Shown one piece after another: positions 60,802 through 64,000 of a stretch of 64,000 bases of DNA. Numbering within the stretch: position 1 is the stretch's first letter; each line of letters begins with the position of its first letter. The translations under genes and the position numbers were made by a program. This DNA comes from Labilibaculum manganireducens. GTDB lineage: Bacteria; Bacteroidota; Bacteroidia; Bacteroidales; Marinifilaceae. The stretch spans positions 54,213 through 118,212 of the forward strand of contig NZ_MVDE01000018.1 of assembly GCF_002843385.1 (NCBI RefSeq), in the 5' to 3' direction. The notes under the pieces are model-generated. The model saw nothing but the letters and a program-made list of their open reading frames with translations, did no database searches and was not told the origin of the DNA.

Positions 60802-62364
60802 ATGAAAGTTAAAGATATACTAGTTGTTGTATGCTGTATGCTCACAGCAACTGCATATGGCCAAAAATACTCATCATGGGGCGATCAAGAAAATGGCACC
60901 TATATCAATCCAGTATTGAATGCTGATTTTTCCGATCCTGATGTGATTCGTGTGGGAACGAAATATTACATGGTTTGTTCAGAATTTCATTACATGGGAA
61001 TGACCATTCAGGAGTCCGATGATATGGTGAATTGGAAAATTGCAGGCCGCATATTCGGCCGAATTAATATTCCTTCATACGATAAGATGGAGAGATATGG
61101 ATCTGGCTCATGGGCACCGGCAATCAGATATCATAATGATAAATTTTATGTCTATTTCTGTACCCCCGACGACGGCTTGTTTATGACCACGGCAGAGAAG
61201 CCCGAAGGCCCCTGGGAGCCACTATGCCAGGTTGTTGATACGGCTGGATGGGAAGATCCTTGCCCCTTTTGGGATGAAGGTGGGCAGGCTTATCTGTGCC
61301 GCAGCAACGTTGGTGCAGGCCCAATCATTATTCATCGCATGAGCGAAGATGGAAAGTCACTTCTTGACGGGGGAGTTACCGTGTATACCGGACCTGTTGC
61401 CGAAGGGACAAAAATTTATAAGTTAAATGGTTATTACTATTTCAGTATTCCCGAAGGTGGTGTTGTTCAGGGCTGGCAAACGGTTTTGCGATCTAAAAAT
61501 ATTTTTGGGCCATTTGAAAAGAAAGTTGTACTGGAAAAAGGGGCAACAAAAATTAATGGGCCGCATCAAGGCGCATTGGTCGATACACCAAACGGTGAGT
61601 GGTGGTTTTTTCATTTCCAGATGGTGAAAGGAAGTGGACGTGTAATGCACCTTCAACCGGTTTCTTGGCAGAATGATTGGCCTGTTGTTGGTGTTGACAT
61701 AGACCGTAATGGCATTGGTGAACCTGTTTATGTTTGGAAAAAACCGGATGTTGGACGCACATTTCCTGTTTGTGTTCCGCAATCGAGCGATGAGTTCAGT
61801 TCCACTCAATTGGGACTGCAATGGCAATGGAATCATAATCCAGTCGATGAAGCGTGGTCATTATCACAAAGGCCAGGGTGGCTTTCCCTGACTGCTCTTA
61901 AGGCTCCCGTTTTGCAGGAAGCCAGAAATACTTTGACTCAGCGTATTATTGGAGATTATGGCGAAGTCATTGCGCAGGTGGATGGGGCAATAATGATGAA
62001 TGGACAGAAAGCAGGATTAGCTTTGATGTCCAGGTTGACTGCAGTAGGAATTAAAAAAGTCGATGGTAAATTTTATCTGTTCTTCGATAATCGTAGAAAG
62101 GAATCTGCAGAAATTGCTATTAAAAAGCCGATTGTTTATTTAAAAGTGAAACTCAATATACCCGATGAGAAAGCATGGTTTTATTATAGCCTTGACGGGA
62201 AAGCTTACCAACCGATCGGCTCCAAAATTAAACTTGTATGGCGAAATTGGAAAGGTGATAGAGTGGGGTTATTTAGCTACAATGGGTTGAATAACGGGGG
62301 AACAGCCGCTTTTAATTATTTCCATTATGAATTTGACGGGCCTGACCAAAAACTAAATCAATAG
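60802..62364 (+). CDS. Exported GH43 enzyme with C-terminal beta-sandwich
   Basis: This 520-residue protein has a signal peptide (about 1-20, ending ATAYGQ) and a GH43 propeller. The base is in ADFSDPDVIRVG, the pKa-modulating aspartate in WEDPCPFWDE and the acid in VAEGTKIYKLNG. A GH43-C2/DUF1349-like beta-sandwich domain follows (about 325-515). This layout is common in beta-xylosidases and arabinofuranosidases. It starts 16 bp after GH106 and precedes the GH43 lipoprotein gene by 11 bp, so these are co-transcribed. Which sugar it cleaves is unknown; the pair of GH43 genes suggests successive steps on one side chain or backbone. Confidence 0.88.
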   Translation: MKVKDILVVVCCMLTATAYGQKYSSWGDQENGTYINPVLNADFSDPDVIRVGTKYYMVCSEFHYMGMTIQESDDMVNWKIAGRIFGRINIPSYDKMERYGSGSWAPAIRYHNDKFYVYFCTPDDGLFMTTAEKPEGPWEPLCQVVDTAGWEDPCPFWDEGGQAYLCRSNVGAGPIIIHRMSEDGKSLLDGGVTVYTGPVAEGTKIYKLNGYYYFSIPEGGVVQGWQTVLRSKNIFGPFEKKVVLEKGATKINGPHQGALVDTPNGEWWFFHFQMVKGSGRVMHLQPVSWQNDWPVVGVDIDRNGIGEPVYVWKKPDVGRTFPVCVPQSSDEFSSTQLGLQWQWNHNPVDEAWSLSQRPGWLSLTALKAPVLQEARNTLTQRIIGDYGEVIAQVDGAIMMNGQKAGLALMSRLTAVGIKKVDGKFYLFFDNRRKESAEIAIKKPIVYLKVKLNIPDEKAWFYYSLDGKAYQPIGSKIKLVWRNWKGDRVGLFSYNGLNNGGTAAFNYFHYEFDGPDQKLNQ

Positions 62365-62375
62365 AACTTAAATAT

Positions 62376-63395
62376 ATGAAGATTAATTATAAAAAAGAAA
62401 GGGAATTATTTCCCGTTGTAGCTGGTTTAATTTTAGCTTGTTGTGTGATATTCAGTGCATGTTCAACAAAAAATAATAGGGAACTTATAGAACCTGGAAA
62501 ATTATGGCCGGACAAAGATGGAAACCATATTCAAGCCCATGGTGGAGGGGTTATCAAAATTAAAAACACATACTTTTGGTATGGAGAGCAACGAAGTCAG
62601 GGACTTGATCCAAATTATCGATATGTTAGTTGTTATTCATCAAAAGATCTGATGAACTGGAAGTTTCGAGGCAATGTGCTTAAAATGACAGCACCTGATT
62701 CTCTTGCTTCCAACTGGGTTTTAGAAAGGCCCAAAGTGTTTTATAATGAAAAGACCGGGAAATGTGTCATGTATTTTCATATAGACGTGAATTATGGTAT
62801 TGCCAATATGGGAATGGCTGTTAGCGATAGTCCGACCAGCGAATTTAAATATATAAAACGTTTCCGCCCAATGGGACATGAAAGTAGGGATATAAGCCAG
62901 TTTATAGACAATGACGGAAGTGCATATTTGATTTATGAAGATAGAAAGATTTGGGGAACAAGGATAGTTAAATTATCCGATGATTATATGGAACTTGAGA
63001 AAGAGGTTTCAGTGTTGGAATATGTAAAAATGGAAGGCGGGGGAATTTTCCACAAAGATGGTTTATACTACCTGGTAGGCTCAAGATTAACCGGGTGGAA
63101 CCCAAATCCCAACGTATATGCAACCGCTCCTTCTTTAGAAGGTCCGTGGTCAAAATTAAATGGTATCGCACCCAAAGAAGTAAAAACATACGGTTCACAG
63201 ACTACCATGTTACTAACCGTTGCCGGTACCAAAGATACAACGGTTATTTTTCTTGGAGATATTTGGAGGCCTGAAAATCAACACACATCAACCTATTTAT
63301 GGATGCCACTCAAAGTTGGAGACGGAAAATTGTGGCTACCGGAGCCCCAGCCTTGGAAAATTAATGTAAAAACAGGGGTGGTAGATTATAAATAA
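62376..63395 (+). CDS. GH43 lipoprotein, exo-beta-1,3-galactanase-like
   Basis: This 339-residue protein has a lipoprotein signal (lipobox VIFSAC, Cys around residue 29). Its propeller begins DGNHIQAHGGGVIKIKNTYF, where the usual GH43 catalytic aspartate is missing. SRDISQFIDNDGSAYLIYED gives the modulating aspartate, and MEGGGIFHKDG the acid. IQAHGGG followed by FWYGE is characteristic of GH43 subfamily 24 and its relatives, known as exo-beta-1,3-galactanases, which lack the standard base. That assignment is supported by the motif but not proven; subfamily 34 is similar. It would fit with galactan removal in an arabinogalactan-like substrate. Confidence 0.8.
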   Translation: MKINYKKERELFPVVAGLILACCVIFSACSTKNNRELIEPGKLWPDKDGNHIQAHGGGVIKIKNTYFWYGEQRSQGLDPNYRYVSCYSSKDLMNWKFRGNVLKMTAPDSLASNWVLERPKVFYNEKTGKCVMYFHIDVNYGIANMGMAVSDSPTSEFKYIKRFRPMGHESRDISQFIDNDGSAYLIYEDRKIWGTRIVKLSDDYMELEKEVSVLEYVKMEGGGIFHKDGLYYLVGSRLTGWNPNPNVYATAPSLEGPWSKLNGIAPKEVKTYGSQTTMLLTVAGTKDTTVIFLGDIWRPENQHTSTYLWMPLKVGDGKLWLPEPQPWKINVKTGVVDYK

Positions 63396-63425
63396 GATTT
63401 GTAAAATAACTTTAATTCATGTATT

Positions 63426-63878
63426 ATGAAATATTTTTTTTTGTTTATTGTTCTGGTTCTTTATGTAAGTTTGGCAAAGGCACAACAAGCATACGAAACC
63501 ATCACCAATATTTCCTATTATGAAGATACTACGGGAAGCAGTGATCAATATAAACAGGGCAAGTGCCAGCTTGACTTCTATTATCCCAAAGACAAAAAGG
63601 ACTTTGCAACAATTATTTGGTTTCATGCAGGAGGCCTTATTACCGGGAAAAAGGAGATCCCGGTTGAATTAATGGAAAAGGGCTGTGCAGTTATTGGTGT
63701 AGGATACAGGTTTTATCCCTTCGTTAAAGCTCCTGCCTATATTGAAGATGCTGCGGCAGCAGAGGCATGGGTTTTTAAACACATTGCTGATTATGGAGGG
63801 AATCCCCGATTGATTTTTGTTTCGGGTCATTCAGCAGGCGGATATCTGACCTTGATGACCGGATTGGATAAACATTAG
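63426..63878 (+). pseudogene. Truncated exported alpha/beta-hydrolase (esterase)
   Basis: The 150-residue product has a signal peptide (about 1-20, ending AKAQ), an oxyanion-hole HAGG and the nucleophile elbow GHSAGG (S136), all typical of the alpha/beta-hydrolase carbohydrate-esterase-like family. It stops at LDKH, right after the nucleophile helix, and lacks the aspartate and histidine of the catalytic triad found in the second half (full length is usually about 290-300). A transposase-like tail begins just after it on the opposite strand, so an IS insertion is the likely cause. It probably removed an ester group from the glycan before it was broken. Confidence 0.75.
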
Positions 63879-63887
63879 ACATTATTC

Positions 63888-64000
63888 CTAATTAGAAATA
63901 TAGTTTTGTTTATTTGTTTTTAACTTCGGATACTTCCATCGTCTGATAGAAACTCTCAAATTTTGTAGCCCACATGCTATTTCCATTACGACGTCATGGA
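63888..64000 (-). CDS. C-terminal end of a transposase (partial, enters from right)
   Basis: The minus-strand frame from the window edge reads HDVVMEIACGLQNLRVS, then RRW and a lysine-rich tail, ending at TAG (63888-63890). The string EIACGLQNLRVS resembles the last helix of IS5/IS4-type DDE transposases. Only about 36 residues are visible, so the assignment is tentative. Its position, next to the broken esterase, supports an IS whose right part lies outside the window. Confidence 0.5.
   Translation of the reverse strand, partial: HDVVMEIACGLQNLRVSIRRWKYPKLKTNKQNYISN

Noticed and set aside
63910..63990. Alternative minus-strand frame reading MWATKFESFYQTM
   Set aside because: It meets a TGA just upstream at the window edge; the other frame is open to the edge and has a transposase-like motif.

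Overview
The window is AT-rich DNA from a Bacteroidota bacterium, most likely a marine or sediment polysaccharide degrader near Marinilabiliales/Prolixibacteraceae (the lineage is inference). The evidence is a partial SprB-repeat adhesin with a type IX secretion C-terminal domain, a Bacteroides-type tyrosine integrase, TonB-dependent outer-membrane barrels, sparse TAnnTTTG-like promoter elements, IS5-family insertion sequences and a very dense set of exported glycoside hydrolases.

Layout. 1-5500: the 3' part of the SprB-like adhesin converges on an integrase gene. Beyond the integrase lies a 17-bp copy of the 3' end of a tRNA-Ser gene next to a terminator, which is the footprint of a mobile-element attachment site. 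5500-14500: a TolC / membrane-fusion / RND efflux operon bracketed by two membrane-anchored AraC-type regulators. 15000-19800: a TonB-dependent-receptor-like barrel with a small secreted G-x-W protein, then a GH79 (heparanase-like) enzyme. 20200-45600: a tightly packed plus-strand operon encoding GH3, GH2, PL8, a secreted sugar isomerase/epimerase, GH105, GH2, GH43-F5/8-FN3, GH43-CBM6, GH78, LacZ-like GH2, GH78, GH43-F5/8-FN3, a third small G-x-W protein and an SDR oxidoreductase. 45800-48030: a decayed transposase gene split by a younger IS5-type element with terminal inverted repeats and a 4-bp target duplication. 48300-49100: a Nudix-winged-helix regulator with a degenerate Nudix box. 50100-63900: a second receptor plus small-protein cassette followed by GH3, GH2, GH106, GH43, GH43 and an esterase that stops halfway, probably cut by an IS whose transposase tail enters at the right edge.

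How it fits together. Both glycan regions look like polysaccharide utilisation loci, but neither has a SusD-like gene or a SusC with a carboxypeptidase-regulatory domain. Instead each has an unusual receptor-like barrel co-transcribed with a ~125-residue secreted protein. The enzymes (rhamnosidases GH78/GH106, galactosidases GH2, GH43 enzymes including a possible exo-beta-1,3-galactanase, GH79 glucuronidase, PL8 lyase with GH105) point to a rhamnose- and uronate-capped galactan or arabinogalactan-like heteroglycan. That substrate is inference. The duplicated receptor/G-x-W cassette is the best candidate for an undescribed system.
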